Below are positions 8,861 to 18,422 of a DNA stretch of 64,000 nt, in pieces; within the stretch, counting starts at the first letter, position 1; the number at the start of each line of letters is the position of its first letter. This DNA comes from Chitinophagales bacterium (GTDB lineage: Bacteria; Bacteroidota; Bacteroidia; Chitinophagales; Chitinophagaceae), in the NCBI GenBank assembly GCA_017303415.1, contig JAFLBJ010000001.1:3088553-3152552 (forward strand), written 5' to 3'. A model generated the notes under the pieces. That model saw only the letters and a program-made list of their open reading frames with translations. It was not told the DNA's origin and did not search any database. The translations under genes were made by a program, and so were the position numbers.

Positions 8861-9712
8861 ATGGACCAACGCATCATCCATCTTTACGATGAATACACCC
8901 ATAAACCGCTCAGCCGCCAGGATTTTTTAAAAAGGCTCTCCCTACTTGCCGGAAGTACGGCCGCTGCCATGGCTTTATTACCTATGTTGGAAAACAACTA
9001 TGCCAAAGCCGCGGTCACTACCCAGGATGACCTTTTCACCGAATACATAAAATATCCGGGGGTGCCGAATGAAATGACCGCCTATATAGCCCGTCCAAAA
9101 GAGGAGAAGAAATACCCGGCCATAATTGTCATTCACGAAAACCGCGGACTGAATGCCCATATTGAAGATGTGGCCCGGCGTGCGGCTCGTGCCGGTTATC
9201 TGGCCATTGCGCCTAATGCCCTGTCTGCACTGGGTAAAACATTTGCTAATGAAGATGAAGCCCGTACAGCCTTCCGTGACCTGAAAGCCGAAGACAATCT
9301 TCAAAACTTTATTGCCGGATACAACTATCTCTCGTCAAGAAAAGATTACAATGGCCGGGCTGGTTGTGTAGGCTTTTGCTGGGGAGGTGGAATGTCAAAC
9401 GACCTGGCTGTTAACCTGCCGGGATTAAAAGCAGCCGTTGCTTTCTATGGCCGGCAAGCCAATGCAGCCGATGTGCCTAAAATAAAAGCTGCCGTTCAAT
9501 TGCATTATGCCGGTCTTGATGAACGGATCAACCAGGGTATAGCCGCCTATGAAGCGGCACTTAAGGAGCAGGGTACGCATTACGAATTGTATATGTACGA
9601 GAATGTGAACCATGCCTTCCACAACGATACGGCCGGCGCAAGGTATAATGAAGAAGCGGCCAAACTGGCCTGGGGACGAACCATCGAGTTTTTTGGAAAA
9701 CATGTAAAATAG
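8861..9712 (+). CDS. Dienelactone hydrolase family protein, exported
   Basis: A 283-residue alpha/beta hydrolase of the dienelactone hydrolase family. The catalytic triad is visible: C173 in GFCWGGG, D220 in YAGLDERIN and H251 in NVNHAFHND. The N terminus has a Tat-like region (SRQDFLKRLSLLAGSTAAA, about residues 18-36) where the first of the twin arginines is kept and the second replaced by Q, ending at a likely cleavage or anchor site near YAKA (47-50). Homologs with the same leader exist in other bacteria. The natural substrate is not known; a lactone or ester in the periplasm is inferred. Divergent from the DUF4139 gene. Confidence 0.9.
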   Translation: MDQRIIHLYDEYTHKPLSRQDFLKRLSLLAGSTAAAMALLPMLENNYAKAAVTTQDDLFTEYIKYPGVPNEMTAYIARPKEEKKYPAIIVIHENRGLNAHIEDVARRAARAGYLAIAPNALSALGKTFANEDEARTAFRDLKAEDNLQNFIAGYNYLSSRKDYNGRAGCVGFCWGGGMSNDLAVNLPGLKAAVAFYGRQANAADVPKIKAAVQLHYAGLDERINQGIAAYEAALKEQGTHYELYMYENVNHAFHNDTAGARYNEEAAKLAWGRTIEFFGKHVK

Positions 9713-9720
9713 CATCCGTT

Positions 9721-10641
9721 TTACCGGCCGGTAAACCGATTGACGAGATCGATCACTTTTTTCCCATCTGCACTTTCAAAACGATACCTGACCAGGTATT
9801 TTTTATTATTGGGTTCCTGAGGAGCCAGCGGAACCGTCACCAGGATATTCACCTTATCCTTTTCCTGGCTGTTGGTTTGTGCCACGTAATGACCGATCGA
9901 CTTGGCGGGTAATTTTTCCTCACCTTTTTCATCATAGATCCAAACCTGCCATTTTCCACCCTTTCCCTCTTCCGGAGTAAGGCTTTTTATCTCCGGAATG
10001 CGAATGGAATGATAAAGGGATTTCGGGAAATAAAGACTGTCCATATAGGTTTCCGGTTTGCCAAAGGTTACACCAGTGGCAATCACCTCATACCCTGTGA
10101 AAGATTGAGCTCCGGTGGTCACTGATGTCTGCTCAAGGGGAATACCTGATTCTACTATCTGTACGGGAAATATCATCCGCAACTTGCCCTTCCCTTTCAA
10201 ATCAAAAAAAGTGATATAGAGTGTACACTTATCTCCTGCTTTAGTTTTTTCATTAAAGCCCAGGTTGAGCTTAAGCGATTTTAAACTAAACTCATCCATA
10301 CCGATACCGGCCTGGTTGCCAAACATATTCGGAGCATAACCCAGCGTATCTTTCTTTTCGCCAAGGATCAGTACTTCCAATCCGGGATAAGACCGGCCTT
10401 CCGCATCCTTTTTAAATCCGGTAGGTTCTTTGAGTTCGATCTTGAATTCTGTTTTGATCGGCAAACGGTTGCTCGTCCAGGTTTGTCCATCCAGACTAAC
10501 CTCAATACGCGTAGCATTCAACCCTTCTTTGAAATACCGTATTCCCGTAAATGGAAGTACCCCAAACTCCTGCGCCAGGCTAAAAAAGGGCGATAAGAAA
10601 AAAAGAGAAAGGACTATCAGCAGATGAAAGGGTTTGCGCAT
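9721..10641 (-). CDS. Exported protein of unknown function
   Basis: A 306-residue protein that I do not recognise. It has a clear signal peptide (MRKPFHLLIVLSLFFLSPFF, cleavage near SLAQ). The mature part is rich in beta-strand-like alternation and has no cysteine cluster or catalytic motif I can name. It may be a periplasmic or surface beta-sandwich protein; phrases such as DGQTWTSNRLPI and KWQVWIYDEKGEEKLPA suggest two Ig-like halves. It converges tail-to-tail on the dienelactone hydrolase, whose stop is 8 bases away. No partner gene is evident. Confidence 0.7.
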   Translation of the reverse strand: MRKPFHLLIVLSLFFLSPFFSLAQEFGVLPFTGIRYFKEGLNATRIEVSLDGQTWTSNRLPIKTEFKIELKEPTGFKKDAEGRSYPGLEVLILGEKKDTLGYAPNMFGNQAGIGMDEFSLKSLKLNLGFNEKTKAGDKCTLYITFFDLKGKGKLRMIFPVQIVESGIPLEQTSVTTGAQSFTGYEVIATGVTFGKPETYMDSLYFPKSLYHSIRIPEIKSLTPEEGKGGKWQVWIYDEKGEEKLPAKSIGHYVAQTNSQEKDKVNILVTVPLAPQEPNNKKYLVRYRFESADGKKVIDLVNRFTGR

Positions 10642-10707
10642 CCGGAAATTTTTATTGAAAGTATAATGAATTCATGGCAATGCCAATACCCTGGGCCGGG
10701 TATTGCC

Positions 10708-10715
10708 TATCTTTA
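10708..10715 (+). promoter_or_regulatory. Near-consensus -7 box for the J-domain gene
   Basis: TATCTTTA differs from TAnnTTTG at one base and lies 7 bases before the ATG of the J-domain gene. Confidence 0.4.
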
Positions 10716-10722
10716 GGGCTTC

Positions 10723-11379
10723 ATGCTGTTAAAAGATTATTATCAGATCCTTGGATTGGAACCTGGTGCCGGTGCCAGAGAGATCAAACAAGCCTATAGG
10801 CAACTTGCCCATAAATTTCACCCCGATAAATCGGGCGGGGATGTCTATGCCCAAACCCGCTACCTGGAGATAAAAGAGGCCTACGAAACTTTGATCAATC
10901 CTGCCCGAAAAGAAGCCTATCTCCAGCAACGCTGGTACCAGCAAAGCATGGGTAAAAAAATGACCAGCACCGGAGCCGATACACCCGAAACCATCCTGAA
11001 CAAGGCAATCGAGATCAACCGCTATGCCGCCTCTTTAAACCCCTACCGGATCGACCGGATCACGCTCAAACAATACCTGGCCGATCTTCTGGATGACGCC
11101 AGCATTTCAATGCTGAATACATTTAAGGAGCTTTCGATCAATGAGCAGATCGGGCTCCTATTGCTTGAACCTACCGGGCTGCTTCGCGCCCAGGACGCAG
11201 AAGAAATCATTTACCGGATAAAAAAGATCCTCCTGCCCGATGAACACCTGCAGAAAAAAGCCGATAGCCTCCTGGATCAACTCCGCAATGCCGAACGAAA
11301 AAAGAACTACGAACCGTGGTTGCTGGTGTTGCTGACGGTGATATTATGTGTGGTGTTTTTTCTGGTTGGAAGGAAGTGA
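10723..11379 (+). CDS. J-domain membrane-anchored protein
   Basis: A 218-residue protein with an N-terminal J domain (about residues 1-67; DYYQILGLEPGA, HPD motif in HKFHPDKSG, YLEIKEAYETL), which stimulates the ATPase of a DnaK-type Hsp70. It lacks the Gly/Phe region, zinc fingers and substrate domains of DnaJ. A helical middle region follows, then a single C-terminal transmembrane helix (LLVLLTVILCVVFFLVG) ending in RK, so it is probably tail-anchored with the J domain in the cytoplasm. It converges on the universal stress protein gene, and a heptad array forms the junction. Confidence 0.9.
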   Translation: MLLKDYYQILGLEPGAGAREIKQAYRQLAHKFHPDKSGGDVYAQTRYLEIKEAYETLINPARKEAYLQQRWYQQSMGKKMTSTGADTPETILNKAIEINRYAASLNPYRIDRITLKQYLADLLDDASISMLNTFKELSINEQIGLLLLEPTGLLRAQDAEEIIYRIKKILLPDEHLQKKADSLLDQLRNAERKKNYEPWLLVLLTVILCVVFFLVGRK

Positions 11380-11383
11380 GGGG

Positions 11384-11472
11384 AGGCGTGAGACGTGAGT
11401 TTCGTGAGGCGTGAGGCGTGAAGCGTGAGACGTGAGGCATCTCACGCTTCACGTCTCACGTCTCACGCCTCT
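11384..11472. repeat. Heptad array, GTGAGRC family, inverted arms
   Basis: A degenerate 7-bp tandem array (units such as GTGAGAC and GTGAGGC) runs to about 11449 and turns into its reverse complement after GCAT. The right arm (CTCACGCTTCACG... to 11472) pairs almost perfectly with the left. It fills the whole junction between the convergent J-domain and universal stress genes, from 4 bases after one stop to 5 bases before the other. Confidence 0.9.
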
Positions 11473-11477
11473 AAAAT

Positions 11478-12266
11478 TCATTCCCCTATCGCCAGCACCG
11501 GTGTCGCAATCTGAAAAACAAGGTTCTGTGTATGCGAAGTATTGAATAACTTCTTAAACCAGGAATGTTTTTTAGGTAAGACTATGACCACGTCTACAAA
11601 TTGCAGCTTGGCAAAATCAACGATGGCTTTCTCGGTCTTATCCGCATAAACATAGGGAAATGAATGAGGCACATTTTTTAACATAGTGCCTACCATGCGT
11701 ACATCCATCACGGCTTCGGGTGGGTTTTCGCTGGTTGTGGGTAATATGCTTAACACAAATACTTCTCCGCCCGTAAGCTGAAGTGTTTTGATGAGTGGAA
11801 TAACGGGTAACTGTGAAAAATCGGACCGGTAATCTACGGCCAGGGCCAAACGTTGTATGCCATGAAAGTCCGCTTCAGGGGGTATGACCAATACGGGTAC
11901 CTGGCTGTCTTCAATGACGGAATAGGCATTGCTTCCCCATTTATACGGATCACCTCCTGAAACTCCATTGGTGCCCATGAGTACCAGGTCCACTTTAAAT
12001 TCACTGGCCACTACCGGAAGCAGGTCTTTCAGCTTTCCATGCCGGGCACTGTATTCAATCGATCGGAGTCCAAATAAACCAGGCTCAATATCCAAGCGAA
12101 GTTGATCCATAGCTGCCTGAACCTCTGCATCTGATTTAACCGAGGCCGGGTCATTCGCATGAAAGATCACCAGGCCGGCGTCTACTTGTTTGGCCATCCG
12201 GATGGCATAGGCAATGGCATTTCTCGCTGTGGCCGAAAAATCAGTGGGAACAAGAATCTTGCTCAT
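11478..12266 (-). CDS. Universal stress protein, tandem UspA domains
   Basis: A 262-residue cytoplasmic protein made of two UspA-type folds. The first (about 1-140) starts MSKILVPTDFSATARNAIAYA and contains LVLMGTNGVSGGD, then SVIEDSQVPVLVIPP. The second half (about 145-262) is more divergent and ends FQIATPVLAIGE. The G-x-x-G ATP-binding signature near the end of the first domain is only partly kept. Universal stress proteins bind nucleotides and aid survival under stress; a specific role here cannot be told. Single-gene unit, convergent with the J-domain gene. Confidence 0.92.
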   Translation of the reverse strand: MSKILVPTDFSATARNAIAYAIRMAKQVDAGLVIFHANDPASVKSDAEVQAAMDQLRLDIEPGLFGLRSIEYSARHGKLKDLLPVVASEFKVDLVLMGTNGVSGGDPYKWGSNAYSVIEDSQVPVLVIPPEADFHGIQRLALAVDYRSDFSQLPVIPLIKTLQLTGGEVFVLSILPTTSENPPEAVMDVRMVGTMLKNVPHSFPYVYADKTEKAIVDFAKLQFVDVVIVLPKKHSWFKKLFNTSHTQNLVFQIATPVLAIGE

Positions 12267-12358
12267 GATAAACGGTTTGGTGAATAATAGTATGATCCAA
12301 TATACCTTTTGTACCCGTTTATTTCAATGACATGAGCCGGCGCCGGCAATGACTCTGC

Positions 12359-12943
12359 TCAAAGCAAGGGAGAGGCCCGATGTTCATTTAGAATGGATTG
12401 GACCACAGTCTGATCCAGGTCACCAAAAGCAATAGGCGATTGAGGTTGATAGGGATGTTCCTGCAGTTTGATCTGCATCCAGGCTACATCATGCCACACA
12501 TCCAATTTGAAACCTACTTTGTCATAAGTGGCAAAATGCCTGAACCCGATCTTTTCATGAAAACGAATGGAGGGCGGATTTGGAAGCGTGATCACCGCAT
12601 AGGCATTGATATACCCCATTATCCGCAACAGGTGTAAAAGGGTAAGATATAATCTATTTGCCACGCCTTTACCCCTCGAACCGGGGGCCAGATAGATCGA
12701 TGTCTCTACACACCACTTATACCCTTCCCGTTCCCGGTAACGGCTGGCATAGGCATAACCGGTGACCTTGCCGTTGGTTTCCTCCACCAGCCAGGGGAAT
12801 TGAGGTAACCCCATCCTGACACGGGAAGTAAACTCCTCTATCCCAGGCACCAACACCTCCTGGGTAATCCCGGAATGCAGGATAAATGGCTGGTATATTT
12901 CAAGCATGGACGGGGCATCCCCGGGAGTAGCAATTCGAAGCAT
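12359..12943 (-). CDS. GNAT acetyltransferase, phosphinothricin-acetyltransferase-like
   Basis: A 194-residue N-acetyltransferase resembling the Pat/Bar/YncA group, which transfers acetyl from acetyl-CoA to small amine substrates. Motif A is visible as SIYLAPGSRGKGVANRLYLTLL (pyrophosphate-binding R/G-x-x-G-x-A core), and the end of the fold as NPPSIRFHEKIGFRHFATYDKVGFKLD, typical of this subfamily, followed by WHDVAWMQ. The open frame extends to 13006, but the likely start is MLRIATPGDAP at 12943, because the extension is unlike the family and runs toward the tRNA promoter. Substrate unknown. Confidence 0.88.
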   Translation of the reverse strand: MLRIATPGDAPSMLEIYQPFILHSGITQEVLVPGIEEFTSRVRMGLPQFPWLVEETNGKVTGYAYASRYREREGYKWCVETSIYLAPGSRGKGVANRLYLTLLHLLRIMGYINAYAVITLPNPPSIRFHEKIGFRHFATYDKVGFKLDVWHDVAWMQIKLQEHPYQPQSPIAFGDLDQTVVQSILNEHRASPLL

Positions 12944-12995
12944 AATGATTATAAAGAATGAAAATAATCCATTTTCCCAATTCAGGTCCTCGCTG

Positions 12996-13003
12996 TATAT
13001 TTG
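12996..13003 (+). promoter_or_regulatory. Bacteroidota -7 box for the tRNA
   Basis: TATATTTG matches TAnnTTTG exactly and lies 11 bases before the mature 5' end of the tRNA. Confidence 0.7.
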
Positions 13004-13014
13004 CACCCCATTTT

Positions 13015-13088
13015 GGCGGGATAGCTCAGGTGGTTAGAGCGTTGGATTCATAACCCAAAGGTCTCGGGTTCAACTCCCGATCCCGCTA
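13015..13088 (+). tRNA. tRNA-Met (CAT anticodon)
   Basis: A 74-nt cloverleaf: acceptor GGCGGGA/TCCCGCT (with one G-T pair), D arm GCTC/GAGC, anticodon loop TTCATAA giving CAT, variable AGGTC, and T arm TCGGG-TTCAACT-CCCGA. The top pair of the anticodon stem next to the loop is an A-C mismatch. The 3' CCA is not encoded. A CAT anticodon could also be elongator tRNA-Ile with lysidine; elongator Met is judged likelier. Confidence 0.93.
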
Positions 13089-13095
13089 CAGATAT

Positions 13096-13120
13096 AAGGC
13101 TCCGAAGGAGCCTTTTTTTA
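13096..13120 (+). terminator. Intrinsic terminator of the tRNA gene
   Basis: AAGGCTCC, loop GAA, GGAGCCTT followed by TTTTT: a perfect 8-bp stem with T-run right after the tRNA. Confidence 0.9.
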
Positions 13121-13131
13121 TAGAGATCAAA

Positions 13132-13159
13132 AGCTAATAGCCAATAGTTAACAGCTGAT
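13132..13159. repeat. Heptad array, AGCTAAT family
   Basis: Four consecutive 7-bp units, the first two AGCTAAT and AGCCAAT, ending 5 bases before the stop codon of the aldo/keto reductase gene. Confidence 0.8.
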
Positions 13160-13164
13160 TACCC

Positions 13165-14166
<1,002 letters not shown>

Positions 14167-14194
14167 AACAGTAGGAATTTGGTGAAACAAAGAT

Positions 14195-14220
14195 AACAGC
14201 TAATAGCTGTTAGCTGTTAG
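14195..14220. repeat. Heptad array, TAGCT family
   Basis: Units AACAGCT and AATAGCT followed by two GTTAG-type units (period 7). The array overlaps the stop codon of the E1 gene on the minus strand. Confidence 0.75.
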
Positions 14221-16283
14221 TATTGGAAGAGATCTTTAATAATCCTGCTGATCTTCTGCGGGCTTGGCAGGACTGCCGCCTCGAGGTCTTTATTCAACGG
14301 AATAGCGGGTACATTCAATGCCCCGCACACTTGCACAGGAGCATCAAGCCATTGAAAACATTGTTGCGCGATACGACCGGCCAGTGCTTCGGCAAATGAA
14401 TTGTTCTGCTGTTCCTCGGTAAGTACCAGACAGCGACCGTGCTTTTTCACGGTTGTAAAAACAAGTTCCTCATCCAAAGGAAAAAGAGTGCGCAGATCAA
14501 GTATATCCAGGCGACCGGGATATTCTTTTTCCACCTGCTTTGCCCAATAAACACCCATACCGTAGGTAATGATACAGGCCGTATTTCCCTCGGTCACCTG
14601 CCGGGTATTTGCAGCCAATACCAGGTTGGCCTTTCCGAATGGAAGGATATAATCCCTGGATGGTTCGGTTGTTTTAGCCTCCTCCGTACCCGGTACCTTT
14701 CCCCAATACAAACCTTTATGCTCCAGCATCACCACGGGGTTCCCATCATAATAGGCCGCTTTCATCAACCCTTTCATATCAGCAGCATTGGAAGGATAGG
14801 CGATCTTGATCCCTTTGATGGACAAAAGTGTGGATTCAATACTACCACTATGATACGGCCCGCCACCTCCATATGCGCCAATGGGCACCCGAATGATGGT
14901 GGAAACCGGGAATTTTCCCCGGCTCAGGTAACATGATTTGGATATTTCACTCACAAGTTGATTAAATCCGGGATAGATATAATCCGCAAATTGAACCTCC
15001 ACAATGGGCTTTACTCCTGTGGCGCTAAGTCCTACAGTGGACCCAATTATATAGGCCTCCTGTATGGCTGTATTGAACACCCGGTGTTCCCCAAATTTCT
15101 CTCCCAGTGTGGCCGCTTCGCGGAATACACCACCCAGCCGTTTCCCTACATCCTGGCCGAAAAAGATACACTCGGGATGTTCCTCCATCAATTCGCGAAT
15201 GGCGAATAAAGCCGCATCCACCATCATCACTTTTTCCTTTCCGGCCGGTTGCCGTTCTCCTTTTTCTTCGATTACGGGACTTGGGGAAAATATGTCCTGC
15301 GTGGCGGTTTCCGGTGCAGGTTCCGGTGAAGCCACCGCACGGTCAAAGTCGGACCTCACTGTTTCAGCCGCATTTTTTTCTATTCGTTGTATTTCTTCCT
15401 CTCCCACTCCTTTTTCCAGCAATAATTTTCGCAGCAAAGGACGTGGATCGAAACGCGACTGATCATTCAGGTCAGACTCTGTTCGATAAAATTCTTTGCG
15501 TACACCACTTGTATGGTGGTTCAACAGGGGAACCCGGGCATGAACCAGCCAGGGTTTTCTGTTTTTCCGCACATCATTGATCACGGATGTCATGGCGTCA
15601 AAAGCGGCAGAAAAATCCGTCCCGTCGATACTGATCTTTTGCAAACCCTTGAATCCATCTGCATATTCATAGGCATTCATCGCACGTGTTTCGGAAGCTG
15701 TGGCACTGATGCCCCATTCGTTATCCTGTACGAGATAAATGATCGGTAATTGTTTTAGGACGGCAAACTGAAGCGCTTCGCTCACCTCACCTTCGGTAAC
15801 GCTTCCATCACCCAGTGAGCAAATCACGATCGGGTTTTCTCCATTTGGTCCTTTTACCCTTTTTTCAGATCCTGTTTGTTCGAGATACTGTAATCCATGC
15901 GCTACACCGGTGGTAGGTATTGCCTGCATTCCGGTAGCACTGCTTTGATGGATCATCCGTACCCTTCCCGGGTCGTTGGCATTGGGATGGGAGTAATAGG
16001 ATCGGCCACCGCTAAACGGGTCGGCATCCCGGGTCAACAATTGAAGCATGAGTTCGAAAGGTGTATAGCCAAGTCCTAACAAGAGGCTTTCATCGCGGTA
16101 ATAGGGGCTTACAAAGTCACCCGGAAGAAGTTGAAACCCGGTGGCCAGTTGAATAGCTTCGTGCCCCCGCGATGTGGAGTGAACATATTTACAGATCGTG
16201 CGGTTGGCTTCATAGGTCTCGGCCATTTCCTTGGCCAGACACATAAGGCGGTACGCGCGTATCAGAATAGGCGTTTCGATCAT
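14217..16283 (-). CDS. 2-oxoacid dehydrogenase E1, fused alpha and beta subunits
   Basis: A 688-residue thiamine-diphosphate enzyme that decarboxylates a 2-oxoacid and acetylates or acylates the lipoyl E2. The alpha half (about 1-315) has the TPP motif GDGSVTEGE (158-166) ending at N188. A proline/glutamate-rich linker (about 317-348) joins it to the beta half, which has ECIFFGQDVGKRLGGVFREA, VEVQFADYIYPGFNQL, and the C-terminal transketolase domain. Fusion of alpha and beta is common in Bacteroidota. The substrate is either pyruvate or a branched-chain 2-oxoacid; the pattern fits the branched-chain/dual group better, but no E2 or E3 gene is nearby to decide. It has a strong promoter 5 bases before the ATG. 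Confidence 0.93.
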   Translation of the reverse strand: MIETPILIRAYRLMCLAKEMAETYEANRTICKYVHSTSRGHEAIQLATGFQLLPGDFVSPYYRDESLLLGLGYTPFELMLQLLTRDADPFSGGRSYYSHPNANDPGRVRMIHQSSATGMQAIPTTGVAHGLQYLEQTGSEKRVKGPNGENPIVICSLGDGSVTEGEVSEALQFAVLKQLPIIYLVQDNEWGISATASETRAMNAYEYADGFKGLQKISIDGTDFSAAFDAMTSVINDVRKNRKPWLVHARVPLLNHHTSGVRKEFYRTESDLNDQSRFDPRPLLRKLLLEKGVGEEEIQRIEKNAAETVRSDFDRAVASPEPAPETATQDIFSPSPVIEEKGERQPAGKEKVMMVDAALFAIRELMEEHPECIFFGQDVGKRLGGVFREAATLGEKFGEHRVFNTAIQEAYIIGSTVGLSATGVKPIVEVQFADYIYPGFNQLVSEISKSCYLSRGKFPVSTIIRVPIGAYGGGGPYHSGSIESTLLSIKGIKIAYPSNAADMKGLMKAAYYDGNPVVMLEHKGLYWGKVPGTEEAKTTEPSRDYILPFGKANLVLAANTRQVTEGNTACIITYGMGVYWAKQVEKEYPGRLDILDLRTLFPLDEELVFTTVKKHGRCLVLTEEQQNNSFAEALAGRIAQQCFQWLDAPVQVCGALNVPAIPLNKDLEAAVLPSPQKISRIIKDLFQY

Positions 16284-16288
16284 GGCCC

Positions 16289-16296
16289 CAAAAATA
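16289..16296 (-). promoter_or_regulatory. Bacteroidota -7 box for the E1 gene
   Basis: On the minus strand TATTTTTG matches TAnnTTTG exactly, only 5 bases before the ATG at 16283. The transcript would be leaderless or nearly so. Confidence 0.6.
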
Positions 16297-16340
16297 ATCA
16301 GGATTTTGGGATGGAAAGGATTTAGTTGATGAGTGCCCGG

Positions 16341-16952
16341 TTACTTGACTTCCAGGTTCAGGAGAACCTCATCTTCAAGATAACCTTCCAGTTCATCACC
16401 TACCACCAATTCACCGACCCCTTTTGGAGTGCCGGTAAAAATCAGGTCACCGATGTTAACAGAAAAGTAGTTGGAGATATGAGCAACGATCTCATCAAAC
16501 GAGTGGATCATCAATTCCGAGCTGCCCTGTTGGACAAGTTCCTTATTCTTATATAAACTGAAATTGATATCCTTTTTGTTTTTGAGCGCGTTCAAAGGAA
16601 TCCATTTACCAATGGCGGCGGAATTATCCCAGGCTTTGGCTTTTTCCCAGGGAAGGCCTTTTTCCTTTAATTCGTTCTGCAGGTCACGTGCGGTAAAGTC
16701 GATCCCTACAGTTACGGCGTCATAATATTTATTGGCAAATTTTTCCTGAATATACTTCCCATTCTTGCTGATACGCAGCACCAGTTCACATTCATAATGC
16801 AATTCGTTGGTGAACTCGGGATAATAAAAAGGTGTATGTGGTTGAAGGAGGGCGCTTTTGGGCTTCATGAATATCACAGGTTCATCAGGAACCTCGTTTC
16901 CCAACTCTTCAGCATGGGCAACATAGTTACGGCCTACGCAAAATATCTTCAT
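16341..16952 (-). CDS. Fumarylacetoacetate hydrolase family protein
   Basis: A 203-residue FAH-family hydrolase or decarboxylase, the size of the stand-alone FAHD1-like enzymes that act on acylpyruvates or oxaloacetate. It opens MKIFCVGRNYVAHAEELGN. Metal-binding acidic residues are in LHYECELVLRI (E-x-E) and the following GIDFTARDLQ Asp. The family signature FTGTPKGVGELVVGDELEG is present near the C terminus. The substrate is not determined. It precedes the E1 gene in the same direction with 57 bases between them, and the E1 gene has its own promoter. Confidence 0.9.
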   Translation of the reverse strand: MKIFCVGRNYVAHAEELGNEVPDEPVIFMKPKSALLQPHTPFYYPEFTNELHYECELVLRISKNGKYIQEKFANKYYDAVTVGIDFTARDLQNELKEKGLPWEKAKAWDNSAAIGKWIPLNALKNKKDINFSLYKNKELVQQGSSELMIHSFDEIVAHISNYFSVNIGDLIFTGTPKGVGELVVGDELEGYLEDEVLLNLEVK

Positions 16953-17050
16953 AAAAATGGAGCGTTTACAGTTAAATACATCGGATACTATTCCACAGGA
17001 CTGTTCATCCCATATATTCCGGCATCATAAAACGATTGGATTCTAATACA

Positions 17051-17085
17051 TTGAAGGGGCTGCTAAATTAAGTATTCCCCTTCAA
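17051..17085 (-). other. Stem-loop downstream of pth
   Basis: TTGAAGGGG (17051-17059) pairs with CCCCTTCAA (17077-17085) across a 17-base loop, right after the pth stop. It lacks a T-run on the minus strand, so a terminator role is uncertain. Confidence 0.45.
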
Positions 17086-17088
17086 TTC

Positions 17089-17664
17089 TCATAGCGAATA
17101 CTCTTTATTATTTACTTCGTTCATGGCGGCCGTCAGGCCCTGGAGGATGAATAAGTCGATGGCTTCAACGGCTTTAGTGGCTTTGAACCTGACCAGGGGG
17201 AGTTCCTTTTCGGACCATCGGCCAAGCACAAAATCGGATTGTTTTCCTTTCGGATAATCGTTCCCGATGCCAAACCGAAGCCGGGGGTATTGGTCAGATC
17301 CAAGCACTTCTTCGAGGCTTTTCAGCCCATTATGGCCGCCGGCGCTTCCCGAAGGTTTTATCCGGATCTTGGAAAGCGGGAGGGCCAGTTCGTCGACGAT
17401 CACAAAGGTCCTTTCCAGGGGGACCGACAGTTTATCTGACCAGTATTTTACGGCCCTTCCACTCAGGTTCATAAAGGTGGAGGGCTTGATGCAGGTCGCT
17501 ATTTTGCCTTTGATCTTGAATTCAGCCACAGCAGCCAGCCGGTCGGTTTGGTAAAACCCACCATGTTTGGCGGCAAACTCGTCAACAATATCAAAACCGA
17601 TATTGTGACGGGTCTGTCGGTATTCCTCTCCAATATTTCCCAGGCCAACGATGAGATACCTCAT
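17089..17664 (-). CDS. pth: Peptidyl-tRNA hydrolase
   Basis: A 191-residue peptidyl-tRNA hydrolase, which frees tRNA from stalled peptidyl-tRNA in the cytoplasm. The catalytic His is in RQTRHNIGFD, the Asn of the active site in the same RYLIVGLGNIG/FMNLSG region, and the catalytic Asp in VIVDELALPLSKIR. The signature GSAGGHNGLKS is complete. Length is normal. It lies downstream of rplY on the same strand, a common pairing, but a strong terminator separates them. Confidence 0.97.
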   Translation of the reverse strand: MRYLIVGLGNIGEEYRQTRHNIGFDIVDEFAAKHGGFYQTDRLAAVAEFKIKGKIATCIKPSTFMNLSGRAVKYWSDKLSVPLERTFVIVDELALPLSKIRIKPSGSAGGHNGLKSLEEVLGSDQYPRLRFGIGNDYPKGKQSDFVLGRWSEKELPLVRFKATKAVEAIDLFILQGLTAAMNEVNNKEYSL

Positions 17665-17713
17665 GATCGAAAATTACCTTCTTTTTTAGAATATGAACCA
17701 AAAGACATAAAAA

Positions 17714-17739
17714 AACACGCAGGCCTGAACCTGCGTGTT
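17714..17739 (-). terminator. Intrinsic terminator after rplY
   Basis: On the minus strand AACACGCAGG, a 6-base loop, CCTGCGTGTT then a run of Ts. A perfect 10-bp stem between rplY and pth. Confidence 0.9.
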
Positions 17740-17779
17740 GATTATTTGAACCGGACGAGCGAAGTCCTCTCCAGTAGGC

Positions 17780-18397
17780 TTATTTTTTCTCAGCGGCAGG
17801 AGCAGCGGCAGCAGGGGCAGCGGGTTTATCACCAGCGGCTTCCTCTTGTTTCAGCTGACGGGTCATTACCACAGAAGCGATAGGAATACGGGGAGAATTC
17901 AACACCTCGTAATTATCGGCCTTTACATCTTCTACACGGATGTTCTCGTTCAGTTTAAGATTTTCGACATCCACTTCGATCACCTCTTTCAGGTATTTGG
18001 GATAGGTCTTGATCTTCAGGGATTTCATCTTGATATTCATCTTACCACCGTCTTTTACTCCGGAGGCAACACCAACGAATTTCAAGGGAATGGTTGCAAC
18101 AACTTTTCTGTCTTCTACCAGTTCCATCAGGTCAACGTGAATGAGTTTGTCGGACACTTTATCAAACTGCAGGTCTTTGAGGATGCAGCGATAGGTGTTT
18201 CCGTCGATCTTTACCTCGGCCAGTTGGAAGTTCGGTGTGTACACCAGCGGTTTGAATTCGACAGCCGGCGCGAAGAAACTGATTTCTTTGGCACCCCCGT
18301 AAATTACACCTGGCACTTGATCCTGAGAGCGAAGCTGGCGGGTGGCTTCTTTGCCGTGTTCGGTCCTCAGTTGTCCTTCGATTGTAATCGTGTTCAT
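17780..18397 (-). CDS. rplY: 50S ribosomal protein L25/CTC
   Basis: A 205-residue L25 of the long CTC type, binding 5S rRNA in the large ribosomal subunit. The N-terminal L25 domain (about 1-90) has LRTEHGKEATRQLRSQDQVPGVIYGG, and the C-terminal TL5/CTC beta domain follows (about 95-180) with KVVATIPLKFVGVASGVKDGG. A low-complexity tail rich in Ala, Pro and Lys ends the protein, as in many Bacteroidota homologs. It starts 25 bases after prs on the same strand, so the two form an operon, and it is followed by a terminator. Confidence 0.96.
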   Translation of the reverse strand: MNTITIEGQLRTEHGKEATRQLRSQDQVPGVIYGGAKEISFFAPAVEFKPLVYTPNFQLAEVKIDGNTYRCILKDLQFDKVSDKLIHVDLMELVEDRKVVATIPLKFVGVASGVKDGGKMNIKMKSLKIKTYPKYLKEVIEVDVENLKLNENIRVEDVKADNYEVLNSPRIPIASVVMTRQLKQEEAAGDKPAAPAAAAPAAEKK

Positions 18398-18422
18398 GCT
18401 ATGTTAATTAAAATGGTTACGC

